From Opitutaceae bacterium (GTDB lineage Bacteria; Verrucomicrobiota; Verrucomicrobiia; Opitutales; Opitutaceae), in contig JABTUS010000009.1 in NCBI GenBank assembly GCA_015075305.1, positions 186,001 through 250,000 on the forward strand: a stretch of DNA of 64,000 nt, given 5' to 3'. The notes under the pieces were generated by a model. The model was not told where the DNA came from. It was given only the letters and a program-made list of their open reading frames with translations, and did not search any database. The translations under genes were made by a program, and so were the position numbers. Positions within the stretch are counted from its first letter, which is position 1; every line of letters starts with the position of its first letter. Positions 33,893 through 43,223 of this stretch are shown in pieces.

Positions 33893-35425
33893 TCAGCAGC
33901 GGGTCGGCGATGTGCGCCGCCAGTAGTTCGCCCAGTTGAGCGCGAAGCAGGCGAGCGCGAAGACGGCCATCGTGGTGTAGGCCCAGGCGGGCGAGCCGAG
34001 GTGGTGCATGCACCAGCCAAGGATCAGGGGCGGGAAGAATCCGCCGAGCGCCCCGAGGCAGCTCACGAAGCCGATGACCGCTCCGGCCTCCGCTCCCATC
34101 ACACTGGGTATGATCTTGAAGATGGATCCATTGCCCAGTCCCGCCGCGGCGCAGAGGATCATGATCGTCCAGAAAAATCCCTGGAATGCGTCGGGCTCCA
34201 GAAACTGGGAGAGGCTGAATCCGCAAACCGCCATGACTGCGATGCTCGTCGCGGTGACGGATCCCGCGCTCCAGCGATCGGCCAGCCATCCTCCGAGCGG
34301 CCGGGTGAGCGTCGCCACGAGCACGGCAAAGGGAGAGTACAGGAAGGGATTGGGAGGGCCTCCGGGCGCATTCGCGAACACCTCCGTGATGATGAGCGGC
34401 AGTGACGCGCCCATGGCGACAAAGGCACCGAACGTCAGGAAGTAGAGCGTCGACAGAATCCAGGTGTGTTTGCGTTTTGCGACGACTAGCTGCGACGCAA
34501 GAGACTTCGCGGGCTGCGGGTAGTTCTTTGTTCCAAACCACAGTGCCGCGGCACAAACGAGGATCACCGGCACCCAGACAAACGCGGCGTTGCTCAGCCA
34601 GACTGTCCGCGAGGCTCCGTTCGGCAGTGCAAGCGTCAGCGGCCCGCCCGACAATCCGCCAAAAACCGCGGCCCCCACGATCGCCGGTATGATGAACTGG
34701 GCGAGTGTCACACCGAGATTGCCGAGGCCGTTGATGCCCAGCGCCGATCCCTGCAGCTGCCTGGGAAACCAGAGGGTGACCGTCGCCATGGAGGTTGCAA
34801 AGTTTGCGCCAGCGATGCCCGTCAGCGACGCCCAGAACAGCAGGGTACCGAAGGAGGTTGAGGGATCGCGCAGCGCCATTCCGGTGCCAATGCACGGCAC
34901 GAGCATCAGGAGCGTCACGACGGTGTAGGAATTCCGGCTTCCGAATCGGGAGACGATCAGTCCGTACGGAATGCGCAGGAGCGAACCGAGCAGCACGGGA
35001 GCGGCGGTGAGCCAGAAGCGCTGCTGCGGGGATATGGCGAAGCCGGCGGATGAGAGTTTTATGGCGATCGCCGACCACATGAACCACACGGCAAACGCCA
35101 GCGCGAGCGAGACGGCGCTGATGACCAGGGTCCGCCAGGCGAGGCCGACGTTGGCGAAGGGCTCCGCCTTTTCCGGCACGAGGGCGAGTCGCAGCGGCTG
35201 CGGCATGAATCGCAGCAGTCCGGCGCCGCCGAGAAACAGGGCGAGCGATGCGTAGAACGCCGGCCACACGATGCTGAGGTCGCCGCCCAGCGCGGTGTTG
35301 AGCACCGCGGTCAGGAGCCAGACCTGGAGCGAAACGATGAGGATCAGGACACCGATGATGCCAACGAAGAGGGTGTTGGTCTTGTTCGGGTGCGCCTGGC
35401 TCTGCGCTCGGCGATACGTGCTCAT
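33893..35425 (-). CDS. NarK/NasA-type nitrate/nitrite MFS transporter
   Basis: This 510-residue protein has about 12 membrane helices. The nitrate signature GINGLGNLGVTLAQFIIPAI (a glycine-rich repeat) is present and a second such motif GAGLGNGSIFKI lies in the second half. The region LRIPYGLIVSRFGSRN in the first half matches the MFS loop with the conserved Arg. These features point to the nitrate/nitrite porters, although nitrite or formate transport cannot be excluded. It is the last gene of a five-gene minus-strand operon with a molybdoenzyme, with five bases between it and the Rieske gene. Confidence 0.87.
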   Translation of the reverse strand: MSTYRRAQSQAHPNKTNTLFVGIIGVLILIVSLQVWLLTAVLNTALGGDLSIVWPAFYASLALFLGGAGLLRFMPQPLRLALVPEKAEPFANVGLAWRTLVISAVSLALAFAVWFMWSAIAIKLSSAGFAISPQQRFWLTAAPVLLGSLLRIPYGLIVSRFGSRNSYTVVTLLMLVPCIGTGMALRDPSTSFGTLLFWASLTGIAGANFATSMATVTLWFPRQLQGSALGINGLGNLGVTLAQFIIPAIVGAAVFGGLSGGPLTLALPNGASRTVWLSNAAFVWVPVILVCAAALWFGTKNYPQPAKSLASQLVVAKRKHTWILSTLYFLTFGAFVAMGASLPLIITEVFANAPGGPPNPFLYSPFAVLVATLTRPLGGWLADRWSAGSVTATSIAVMAVCGFSLSQFLEPDAFQGFFWTIMILCAAAGLGNGSIFKIIPSVMGAEAGAVIGFVSCLGALGGFFPPLILGWCMHHLGSPAWAYTTMAVFALACFALNWANYWRRTSPTRC

Positions 35426-35430
35426 GGCTG

Positions 35431-35952
35431 TCAGGCGGAGCTGCCGGAGAGTTCGGCCACGTAGATCTGGTCGTCGCGCACGAGCACGGCCAGTTGCGGC
35501 AGGGGACGCGGCGGCGGGCCTTGGATGACCTCGCCGGTTCGCGCATCAAACCAGCCATTGTGGCACGGACACTCGATCTTTCCCGTGCCGGGCTTGTAGA
35601 ACACGGCGCAGGCGAGGTGTGTGCACTTTTGTTCGAAGGCGCGCCATTCACCCGACTCGAGATGGATCAGGATGTAGGGCGTGGCCGATCCGGGCACGGT
35701 GAAGCCGTGGGTTCCGCCGGGCGGCACGTCGGCCAGGCGGCAGACCGGATGCTCGCCAACGATGCGATGCGGCGGCATGAGCCTGTCCTTCACCGCGACG
35801 AAGGCCGTGCCGGCGCAGAGTCCGCCGGAAACGAGGCAGAGAAATTTTGCGAACTCACGTCGCGACACATGCGTGGCCTCCACGCGCTCGTGGGGAAAGT
35901 CGGTCTCCCAGGCTGGCCTGGGCTTCAGCGGGGCGTTGGCTTGTTCTTCCAT
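35431..35952 (-). CDS. Rieske [2Fe-2S] protein with a Tat-type signal
   Basis: This 173-residue protein carries the twin-arginine motif SRREFAKFLCLVSGGLCAG near residue 31. A hydrophobic stretch follows, so it is probably exported or anchored on the outer side of the inner membrane. The Rieske motifs CTHLACAV and CPCHNGWFD bind the 2Fe-2S cluster, with Cys and His in each. It lies five bases after the ferredoxin gene and five before narK. In the operon it may link the quinone pool to another carrier. The ATG at 35952 was chosen; the upstream frame overlaps the ferredoxin gene and is not needed. Confidence 0.85.
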   Translation of the reverse strand: MEEQANAPLKPRPAWETDFPHERVEATHVSRREFAKFLCLVSGGLCAGTAFVAVKDRLMPPHRIVGEHPVCRLADVPPGGTHGFTVPGSATPYILIHLESGEWRAFEQKCTHLACAVFYKPGTGKIECPCHNGWFDARTGEVIQGPPPRPLPQLAVLVRDDQIYVAELSGSSA

Positions 35953-35957
35953 GGGGA

Positions 35958-36527
35958 TCAGTCCACCCGCAGCGCGATGCTGCCGGCGGGCATCATGATG
36001 TTGACCTTGGTGCGCACGGTCTGTGCGCCAAAGATAAAGGTGTTCACGGGGGTGCTGTTGGGCCGCATCCGGGACATCTTCTCGCGTTTTCCAAACCACA
36101 GCGCACCGCTCGGGCAGACCGTCGCGCACATGGGGCGCTTGCCCGCGCTGGTCCGGTCGTAGCACATGTTGCACTTCATCATGATCTGCGTCGTCTCCAT
36201 CTTCTTGGGCACGCCGAACGGGCAGGCCAGGACGCAGTTCGCGCAGGAAATGCAGCGGGCGGTGTTCGCCGTGTGCACGATTCCAAATTCATCCTTGGTG
36301 ATCGCATCGGCGGGACAGACCCGCGCGCAGGCGGGATCCTCGCAGTGCATGCAGACCTGCACGGAGGTCTGCGGGCTGACGGCTCGATCGACGTAGTCCA
36401 CATGGATCATCGACGTCTGGCCGTTGGTCTCGCATTCCGCGCAGGCCATTTCGCAGGCGCGGCAGCCGATGCACCGCTGCGGATCAACAAAGAACTCCTC
36501 GTCGGTCTTGATCTGCGTGTTTTGCAT
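35958..36527 (-). CDS. Four-cluster ferredoxin-type electron transfer subunit (DmsB/NarH-like)
   Basis: This 189-residue protein has four cysteine groups for [4Fe-4S] clusters: [35 protein letters not shown] and [20 protein letters not shown]. This pattern is typical of the electron-transfer subunit beside a molybdopterin oxidoreductase. No signal peptide is seen. It lies eight bases after the catalytic gene and overlaps nothing. It should carry electrons from the membrane subunit to the molybdenum centre. Confidence 0.91.
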   Translation of the reverse strand: MQNTQIKTDEEFFVDPQRCIGCRACEMACAECETNGQTSMIHVDYVDRAVSPQTSVQVCMHCEDPACARVCPADAITKDEFGIVHTANTARCISCANCVLACPFGVPKKMETTQIMMKCNMCYDRTSAGKRPMCATVCPSGALWFGKREKMSRMRPNSTPVNTFIFGAQTVRTKVNIMMPAGSIALRVD

Positions 36528-36535
36528 CGCGGGGA

Positions 36536-38752
36536 TCAGGCGCTTGCGAAGGCGGCGGCCCGTTCGGACTGCGGGGCGGGTTTGCCCAGCGGATGGAGCT
36601 GCGCGGCGCAGACCTTGAACTCGGGGATCTTCGAGATCGGATCCAGTTCGCCGGAGGTGAGCTGGTTGGCGGATTTTTTGCCGGGCCAGTGGTAGGGAAC
36701 AAAAACCGTGTCGGGGCGGATCGTCTCGACGATCTGCGCCGGGAACTCGGCCGAGCCGCGCCGCGTGGCGACACGCACGAGATCGCCGTCACGAATGCCA
36801 TACTTCGCCGCCATCGTGGGATGGATTTCCAGCATGGGCTCCGGGTACTGGTCGACCAGGCGTCCGATCCGCCGCGTCTGCGTGCCGCTGAGATACTGGG
36901 AGACCACGCGTCCGGTTGTCAGGATGACGGGATATTCGCTGTCGGTCGTTTCACCCGGATCGCGGTATGACACGGGATTGAAGTGCGCTTTCCCGTCGGG
37001 CGTCGCGAACTTGCGGTCCTCCCACAGGCGCGGCGTGCCGGGGTGATCGAGAGTGGGGCAGGGCCAGAAGACGCCCATGGTTTTTTCAATCTTTTCGTAG
37101 GTGATGCCGAAGTAGTCGGCGGTGCCGCCCTGCGAGGCGTGGCGGAGCTCGGTGAAAATCGACTCCGAGTCCTGGAACGCGAATTTGTCGCCGGCGCCCA
37201 GGCGGCGGGCGAGTTCGAGAAGGATCTCCGTGTCGGTGCGCGCCTCGCCCGGCGGTGTAACAGCCTGGCGGATACGCACGACGCGACCCTCGGCCGTGGT
37301 GACGGTGCCGTCCTCCTCCTCGTGCAGCGATCCCGCGAGAACGATGTCGGCATGCCGCGCGGTTTCGTTGAGGAAGAAGTCTATGGCGGTGTAGTGCTCG
37401 AGTTTTTCGAAGGCGGCGCGGACGTAGTTGTTGTTGGGAAGTGAAACCAGCGGGTTGAAGCAGATCGTGATGAGCCCCCGGATCTCGCCGCGGTGAATGG
37501 CCTCGATGATCTCGTAGGCGGTGAGGCCCTTGTGCGGGATCTCGGGCTCGGGCACGCCCCAGACGCGGGCGATGTGCGCGCGATGCTCCGGATTCTCGAT
37601 GTCGCGGTTGCCGGGAAGCTGGTCGCATTTGTGCCCGTGTTCGCGTCCGCCCTGGCCGTTCCCCTGGCCGGTGATCGTGCCGTAGCCGCAGTACGGCCTG
37701 CCGATGCGGCCGGTCGCGAGCACGAGGTTGATGCAGGAGAGGACGTTCTCGACGCCCTTCGTGTGATGCTCGATGCCGCGCGCGTGCAGCAGGAAACTGG
37801 TCTTGGCGCGACCCCACATCTCCGCGGCCTTCATGATGTCGCGGGCGGGGATTCCGGTCTCTCGCTCCGCCCAGGCGAGGTCGTAGTCCTTGACGGCGGC
37901 GGCGGTGGCGTCGAATCCCGTGGTGTGCCGGGCGATGAAGTCGTGGTCGAGCCAGTCGTGTTTCACCAACTGGTGCAGCAGTGCGCCGTAGAGTGCGGAG
38001 TCGCGCCCCGGGCGCACGGGCAGGTGCAGATCGGCGGTGCGCGCGATGGGCGTCTGCCGCGGGTCGACCACGATCAGCTTCGCCCCGTTGTCGCGCGCCT
38101 GCCAGATCCAGTGGGTGAGGGTCGGGAAGGTCTCGCTGACATTTGTGCCGCAGATCATGATGACCTCCGCGTGGGCGAGGTCGGCGTAGGTGTTCGATGC
38201 GCGGTCGAGGCCGAAGGCCTTCTTGTTTCCGGCGCCGGCGCTCACCATGCAGAGGCGGCCGTTGTAGTCGAGGTTGCGCGTCTTCAGCGCGAGCCGCGCG
38301 AATTTGCCGACCAGGTAGCTCTTTTCGTTTGTCAGCGAGACGCCGGAAAGCATGCCGAAGGCGTGGGGACCGTGCTCGGCCTGGATGCGCCGGATCGCCG
38401 ACACGGTGCGGTCCATGGCGGCATCCCAGTCGATCCTGCGGAAGCCGGTGCCCTCGACGCGCTCGATCGGATGCAGCAGACGGTCGGGGTGGTTGTTCTG
38501 AAGGTAGCGCTGCACGCCCTTGGGGCAGAGCCGGCCCTCGTTGTAGGGGAATTCCTCCCACGGATCGAAGCCGACGACGCGGTTGTTTTTGACCAGCAGC
38601 TTGATGCCGCACTGCATGCCGCAGAAGCAGCAGTGTGTCTTGACGACGCGGTCCGGCTCGTCGCGGCCGGGGAATCCCTGCTGCGGCGGGTAGTTCTTGT
38701 GCGGGCCGAAAGCGGCGATGAGCTGTTCGGGCGATGCGGGCAGTCTGGCCAT
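36536..38752 (-). CDS. Molybdopterin oxidoreductase catalytic subunit (NasC/NapA-like)
   Basis: This 738-residue enzyme has the N-terminal [4Fe-4S] site CCFCGMQC with GRLCPKG, and molybdopterin-binding domains. The likely Mo-coordinating Cys lies in [16 protein letters not shown] near residue 168, as in periplasmic and assimilatory nitrate reductases. Further landmarks are [37 protein letters not shown] and the C-terminal dinucleotide-binding region with [18 protein letters not shown] and PFVPYHWP-like VPYHWPGKK. There is no Tat signal at the N-terminus, so it is probably cytoplasmic. The exact substrate is inferred from narK in the same operon; other oxyanions are possible. Confidence 0.87.
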   Translation of the reverse strand: MARLPASPEQLIAAFGPHKNYPPQQGFPGRDEPDRVVKTHCCFCGMQCGIKLLVKNNRVVGFDPWEEFPYNEGRLCPKGVQRYLQNNHPDRLLHPIERVEGTGFRRIDWDAAMDRTVSAIRRIQAEHGPHAFGMLSGVSLTNEKSYLVGKFARLALKTRNLDYNGRLCMVSAGAGNKKAFGLDRASNTYADLAHAEVIMICGTNVSETFPTLTHWIWQARDNGAKLIVVDPRQTPIARTADLHLPVRPGRDSALYGALLHQLVKHDWLDHDFIARHTTGFDATAAAVKDYDLAWAERETGIPARDIMKAAEMWGRAKTSFLLHARGIEHHTKGVENVLSCINLVLATGRIGRPYCGYGTITGQGNGQGGREHGHKCDQLPGNRDIENPEHRAHIARVWGVPEPEIPHKGLTAYEIIEAIHRGEIRGLITICFNPLVSLPNNNYVRAAFEKLEHYTAIDFFLNETARHADIVLAGSLHEEEDGTVTTAEGRVVRIRQAVTPPGEARTDTEILLELARRLGAGDKFAFQDSESIFTELRHASQGGTADYFGITYEKIEKTMGVFWPCPTLDHPGTPRLWEDRKFATPDGKAHFNPVSYRDPGETTDSEYPVILTTGRVVSQYLSGTQTRRIGRLVDQYPEPMLEIHPTMAAKYGIRDGDLVRVATRRGSAEFPAQIVETIRPDTVFVPYHWPGKKSANQLTSGELDPISKIPEFKVCAAQLHPLGKPAPQSERAAAFASA

Positions 38753-38769
38753 GATCTACGGGAAGGGAT

Positions 38770-39816
38770 TCAGCCGAAGAGGCTGCCGGAGCTCCTGCGG
38801 GCGGCGAGGTGGGCCTTGGCGAGCGCGGCGCGTTTTCCCTGCGGACTCAACTGCAGGTGCGACGAGCCGTTCTCGAGCGTGAAGTTGTAGCCCAGTTCTC
38901 CGGTGATCGACTTCAGGTCGTCGATGTGCAGTTGCGACGCGAAGGCCTCCTCCGTGTGCGGGCAGACCGCCTGCGGGCCCAGTGCGCCCTCGCGACGGTA
39001 GATCGCCACGCCGAGCTGGGCGGGACGCTGGAAGATGTGGAAAAATTTTCCGAACGGCATCCAGAGCAGGAAGAGGATGACGACGATGGCGTGCGTGATC
39101 GCCATGAACTGGTGCGCGCGGCCCTGCATGAACTCGTAGTCCCAGGTGAGGCCGAGACCGGTGACCGCGATGGCCGCGAGCAGGATGAGCGGCAGGATGT
39201 CGCCCTCGAAGGTCTGGATGGCGATCTGCCCGGCATCGGTCAGGCGGCGGCGCATCATCATGCCCAGGCCGGCGATGATCATCACCGAGGACCAGTTCAG
39301 GACGTGGAAGATATTGGCCGCGATGAAGGTGTTGAGGGGAAAGCTGAAGAGCGTGAATCCGAAGACGTGGGCCTCGTAGGTGTCGATGGTGCCCGGCATG
39401 AGGGTGAAGTGGATCCAGCCGAAGGTCAGCGGGAAGGTGACGGCGAATGCGATGACGCAGCCCCAGGCGATCAGCATGTGACCGGCCCAGCGGACGAGGC
39501 CACGCTTCCGAATGAAGGATTGTGCAGCCATGTCCTCGAATCCGCGCCGGACAAGCGCCCAGCCGTGCCCGAGCATGCGGCCTGTGTAGAAGAACTGCCA
39601 TCCCCTCTTCCAGTAGAGGCGCGTCGGTGGACGCTGGAGCCAGACATCGTAGCGGTAGACAAGCCCGAACCAGGCGAACACCGAGCCGAAGAGGTAGGCG
39701 ATCAGCGCGGCGTCGAAGTTCTGCAGGTTGCGCGAGCCGACGAGGATGGCACCCGTCAGGGCGAGCGTGGCGATGGCGGCGACCATCAGCGCCCGAAGAT
39801 TCAGCGTGGTAAACAT
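38770..39816 (-). CDS. b-type cytochrome membrane subunit (NarI-like)
   Basis: This 348-residue membrane protein has about six hydrophobic segments, including LMVAAIATLALTGAILVG, RWAGHMLIAWGCVIAFAV, ANIFHVLNWSSVMIIAG and ITHAIVVILFLLWMPFG. Histidines in several of them (HMLIAW, NIFHVLNW, RAHQFMAITHA, FFHIFQRP) could ligate heme b. It resembles the quinol-oxidising subunits of nitrate and DMSO-type reductases. The C-terminal cytoplasmic tail of about 100 residues is poorly conserved. It is the first gene of the operon, 17 bases before the molybdoenzyme gene, and 195 bases from the next gene upstream. Confidence 0.77.
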   Translation of the reverse strand: MFTTLNLRALMVAAIATLALTGAILVGSRNLQNFDAALIAYLFGSVFAWFGLVYRYDVWLQRPPTRLYWKRGWQFFYTGRMLGHGWALVRRGFEDMAAQSFIRKRGLVRWAGHMLIAWGCVIAFAVTFPLTFGWIHFTLMPGTIDTYEAHVFGFTLFSFPLNTFIAANIFHVLNWSSVMIIAGLGMMMRRRLTDAGQIAIQTFEGDILPLILLAAIAVTGLGLTWDYEFMQGRAHQFMAITHAIVVILFLLWMPFGKFFHIFQRPAQLGVAIYRREGALGPQAVCPHTEEAFASQLHIDDLKSITGELGYNFTLENGSSHLQLSPQGKRAALAKAHLAARRSSGSLFG

Positions 39817-40011
39817 CGTCCAGGAAGGAGAGCAGGACTATTGCACATCGGATCTGAAAACGAAGAACACCCGTCGCCGGAAGGACTGTCCAGCCCTATC
39901 CGCGCAGTATGCGGCCATGATCGCCACTCCAACCGCAATCGAACTGTTGGGGTCAAATCCGAGGCGAATCGGTGAAAGAATTCCGGTTCCTGCGAGTGGA
40001 GGTGTTATGGC

Positions 40012-41085
40012 TCAGCTACGCGACCAGGCCTTTTCGAGGAAGTGGAGAAAATTGCCGTGGGCGATGGCTTCGGTGTCTGCCGTTGAGTATCCGCGCTCGC
40101 GCAGCAGGGCAGGGAGACGTTGCAGATCGGCGATGGTATCCAGGTCGGCGGGGCTCTGCTCGCGGCCGAATTCACCATCGAGATCGCTGCCAATGCCGCA
40201 ATGCCGGGCATTGCCGGCCAGTTGGCACACATGATCCATGTGGTCGATCGCATGCCGCAGATGGACCTGGGCGCCTTCGGGCGTGCTTTTCCCGAGAACC
40301 CAACCCGGGCGCATCATCCAGGTGTCAAGGCAGGTTCCGAGGACGGCGCCACGCTCGATCAATGCCTTGATTTGTTCGTCCGAAAACTGCCGATTGTGGG
40401 GCACGAGTTGCCGGCAGTTCTGATGGCTTGCCCAAATCGGTCCCTGGAAATGGTCGAGTGCCTCCCAGAAACTGACATCGCACAAGTGGGTGGCGTCGAG
40501 GATGAGACCCAGTTCGTCCATCACCTTCAGAAGCTCGCGGCCCTTGGGTCCCAATCCTCCGCTGGCATCGGTGCCGTGGGCGTAGGTGCCCGGACCATAA
40601 TGCGCCGGCCCCAGCGCACGAAGGCCGCTTGCAAACGCCTTTTCCAAATGTCGCGGCGTCACGAGGGAGTCGGCTCCCTCCAGACTAAGAATGTAGCCGA
40701 TCGGCCAGGTTGTGCTGGAGGCATTGTTCCAGTCAGCGACATGGCGTTGCAGTCCAATCCGGTTCCGAATCTGAACCAATTCGCCGGCGGCCTCCATCGC
40801 TTGGTACCATGCCAGCTGCCCCTGGGTTTGCGCCCACGCCTGTTCCGGCGAATTCCAGCCTGGCAGCGGATTGCCCGGCTTGACGTAGCGTGCGATCTGG
40901 GTCGCCACACAAATGCCGATCCCGCCCCGGCGCATTTCAGGCAGGCAGACAGTATTGGCTCCCCGGCCCTGGCGATCATGAAGGCCGGCTTCGCGTTCGC
41001 GAATCCTGGCGATTGGACGCGTGAGATCCCGATTCCAGTCGAGAGCATTCATGCTCAGATCGAGGTGCGCGTCGAATATCAGCAT
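40012..41085 (-). CDS. M19-family membrane-dipeptidase-like enzyme
   Basis: This 357-residue enzyme has the M19 metal-binding pattern: MLIFDAHLDLSMNAL (HxD), YILSLEGADSL (Glu) and the later HCGIGSDLDG region. The stretch IWASHQNCRQL corresponds to the conserved SH motif of the family. Members hydrolyse dipeptides, often with a D-residue on the carboxyl side, and related proteins release D-amino acids. It is the last gene of a minus-strand operon with RidA, an aminotransferase, a DMT transporter and a PLP enzyme. The ATG at 41085 lies one base after the stop of that PLP enzyme gene. Confidence 0.85.
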   Translation of the reverse strand: MLIFDAHLDLSMNALDWNRDLTRPIARIREREAGLHDRQGRGANTVCLPEMRRGGIGICVATQIARYVKPGNPLPGWNSPEQAWAQTQGQLAWYQAMEAAGELVQIRNRIGLQRHVADWNNASSTTWPIGYILSLEGADSLVTPRHLEKAFASGLRALGPAHYGPGTYAHGTDASGGLGPKGRELLKVMDELGLILDATHLCDVSFWEALDHFQGPIWASHQNCRQLVPHNRQFSDEQIKALIERGAVLGTCLDTWMMRPGWVLGKSTPEGAQVHLRHAIDHMDHVCQLAGNARHCGIGSDLDGEFGREQSPADLDTIADLQRLPALLRERGYSTADTEAIAHGNFLHFLEKAWSRS

Positions 41086-41086
41086 G

Positions 41087-42253
41087 CTAAAACTCAAGCT
41101 TTCGGTCGCGTGCCGTGACTTTCCAGGTTTCCGAGGCTCGGCCGTCACGGATTACTGTCACGCTTGCATGGAGTGCCACGGTTGGGCAGATGTGTCGTGG
41201 GATCGCGTACAACACATCGCCAACGTGGAATGCCTCTGCGCGGCTGCTGCCAACAACCAGGTGCTCCTCATTGTGCGCGATGAATGTGGCATCGGGGATC
41301 TGGGGCAGATCGATTCTCGGCTGCGGCATCTCGGAGGCCACGGCCTTGTGACCCAGGTCCAGGCAGAGGCGGTCCCTGCCGGGCTTGCTGATGACGCGGG
41401 TCAGGAGAACCGCAGCGGGAACGAATGGAAGGTCGGGATAGGCGGCGGCACTTCCCGCATCCCAGAGCAGAGCGGTGCCCGGGCTGCATTCCACGGACTT
41501 GTCACTGGCGTGAATTGCCAGGGTGGGCGATCCACCGACAACGAAACGTGGGACCGGATGTCCCAGCACGGCCAGCGACTCGCGGAGTTTTTTTGCCGGT
41601 GCCAGGGCAGCCTGTGCCTGACTTGATCTCGCCTCCGGATTGCCGGCATCGATGTGTCCATCGTACACATGCAGGCCTCCGGCAGTCAGGCCGTCCGTGC
41701 CGGCTATTCGGCGGAAAAGTTCGATGGCCTCGGGGCCGGCGGGAATGCCCGTTCTGTGCATTCCGCAATCGATATCCACCAGGAGTTCAAGGTGTGACTC
41801 CTGGGCATGGACCGCGTGCGCAAGCGCGGCCAGCGCCGACAAGTCATCGACGATCGTGGAGAAATGCGTCCCTTGGAAATGACGCGTCAGCGCCAGCAGG
41901 CGGTGGATGTTCGGTCCCACCATCTGATACGCGACGAGCACTTTGCCTGCCCTCGCCCTCGCGAGCATCTCAGCCTCGGCAATCGTCGCGCACTTGAAGC
42001 TGTCAATTCCGAGCGCGCGCTGAAGCTGCACGATTTCGGGGAGCTTGTGCGTCTTGACGTGGGGGCAGAGTCGCTCGGGGCCGCCCACGATGGCGATCAT
42101 CCGCCGGATGTTGGCCAGAATTCGTTCCGGAAACACGAGAAGGGATGGCGACGGAACTTCGCCGGCATTGCTCACGCTGAGCCAGGTGTGATCGGTCGGC
42201 GACATGCGTGCTGCATCCTGCTGCGCGGACATGCTTGTGGCGGCGGAGATCAC
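41087..42253 (-). CDS. DSD1-type PLP enzyme (D-threonine aldolase / D-serine dehydratase family)
   Basis: This 388-residue protein is of the alanine racemase-like fold. The PLP Lys lies in LCPHVKTHKLPEI near residue 67. The central stretch ELLVDIDCGMHRTGIP and the region RFVVGGSPTLAI match the family. The C-terminal PRHICPTVALH holds the H-x-C zinc site of eukaryotic D-serine dehydratase and bacterial D-threonine aldolase. It therefore acts on a D-amino acid or D-hydroxy amino acid; the exact substrate is unclear. The dipeptidase gene follows after one base. Later in-frame ATGs (42229, 42205) are also possible starts. Confidence 0.85.
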   Translation of the reverse strand: MISAATSMSAQQDAARMSPTDHTWLSVSNAGEVPSPSLLVFPERILANIRRMIAIVGGPERLCPHVKTHKLPEIVQLQRALGIDSFKCATIAEAEMLARARAGKVLVAYQMVGPNIHRLLALTRHFQGTHFSTIVDDLSALAALAHAVHAQESHLELLVDIDCGMHRTGIPAGPEAIELFRRIAGTDGLTAGGLHVYDGHIDAGNPEARSSQAQAALAPAKKLRESLAVLGHPVPRFVVGGSPTLAIHASDKSVECSPGTALLWDAGSAAAYPDLPFVPAAVLLTRVISKPGRDRLCLDLGHKAVASEMPQPRIDLPQIPDATFIAHNEEHLVVGSSRAEAFHVGDVLYAIPRHICPTVALHASVTVIRDGRASETWKVTARDRKLEF

Positions 42254-42260
42254 GTCCGGG

Positions 42261-43187
42261 TCAATTGGATGCCGCGGACAGCTTGTTCCTCCGGTCTTCC
42301 CAAATCGTGATCAGAAGGGTGCTGACCAGGACCATGACACCGCCCATCAGACTCCACAGGCCCAGGCGTTCGTGAAGCCAGATTGCGGCGATAGGGACGC
42401 CGAATGCCGTGATGAGATAATTGGAAAGGGTGGCCTGAATGGCATCCAGCGCCTTGAGGGCCTTCAAGAACAGGACCATGGACAGGAAATTGTGGAAGAA
42501 CGTGAGGAGGGCAAGGCCGGCCCATGTCCGGGCGGAGAAAGTTGGAATGCGAGAAAAAACATCACTCTCCTTCGCGAGGACCAGCGGAATCAGCAGGGCA
42601 AGCATCCCCACGTACGTGTAGAAACACATTCGCAGCGGAGAGTGAATTTCCAGGGCCTTCTTCCCGTAGGAATTGTAGAATGCGCTACCGAGCACACCGA
42701 GGAAGATGAGCAGGTTGCCACCCAGATTGGATGCGCCAAACTGGGCGTTGGACATGTCCTGTCGCGAGCACAGCAGGACACCGAAGATCGCCATGCCGAA
42801 ACTGATCCACCTGACGGTTGACATGCGCTCGCGAAGGAAAACAAACGCCATGAAGGCCGTGCAAACGGGCAGCGCCAGCGTGATGAGCGCCGCGTTGCTG
42901 GCCAGGGTCCAGCGAGTGCCGATCGTGACCAGGACCTGTCCGGGGAATACTCCGGCAACGACCAGGAGTGCGTACAAAGCAACCAACGACCCCTTCGAAC
43001 GCGTTTCCGTCACCGGCGCTGACTGCGTTTTTTCAGCACGGACAAACGGGATCAGGAAAAGCGTCGCGAAGAACATCGGAAGAAAAACCGTGCACCACGG
43101 CCCAACCTGATCCTCGACCAGTTTGATGCATGTGAACTGGAGCGCCCACATGATGTTGCAGGCGAGCAATAGCAGCCAGGAACGCAT
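42261..43187 (-). CDS. EamA/DMT-family membrane transporter
   Basis: This 308-residue protein has ten predicted membrane helices in two EamA repeats, starting with WLLLLACNIMWALQFTCIK and the second around LGGNLLIFLGVLGSAFYNSYGKKAL. DMT transporters carry amino acids, metabolites or nucleotide sugars. Here it lies inside the D-amino-acid cluster, 36 bases after the aminotransferase gene and seven before the PLP enzyme. An amino-acid transport role fits the context but is not shown by the sequence. Confidence 0.85.
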   Translation of the reverse strand: MRSWLLLLACNIMWALQFTCIKLVEDQVGPWCTVFLPMFFATLFLIPFVRAEKTQSAPVTETRSKGSLVALYALLVVAGVFPGQVLVTIGTRWTLASNAALITLALPVCTAFMAFVFLRERMSTVRWISFGMAIFGVLLCSRQDMSNAQFGASNLGGNLLIFLGVLGSAFYNSYGKKALEIHSPLRMCFYTYVGMLALLIPLVLAKESDVFSRIPTFSARTWAGLALLTFFHNFLSMVLFLKALKALDAIQATLSNYLITAFGVPIAAIWLHERLGLWSLMGGVMVLVSTLLITIWEDRRNKLSAASN

Positions 43188-43223
43188 GAGAGGGTACTCC
43201 AGGACTTGGGCCAGACGTTTACG

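Noticed and set aside
37086-38890. Long antisense open frames over the molybdoenzyme gene, up to 465-508 codons
   Set aside because: They arise from strong third-position GC bias; the minus-strand frame has clear molybdoenzyme motifs and the others have low-complexity Arg, Ala and Gly content.
39817-40011. A sigma-54 type promoter before the molybdoenzyme operon
   Set aside because: A GG and GC pair is present but with 11 bases between, not the required 10, and the flanks do not match.
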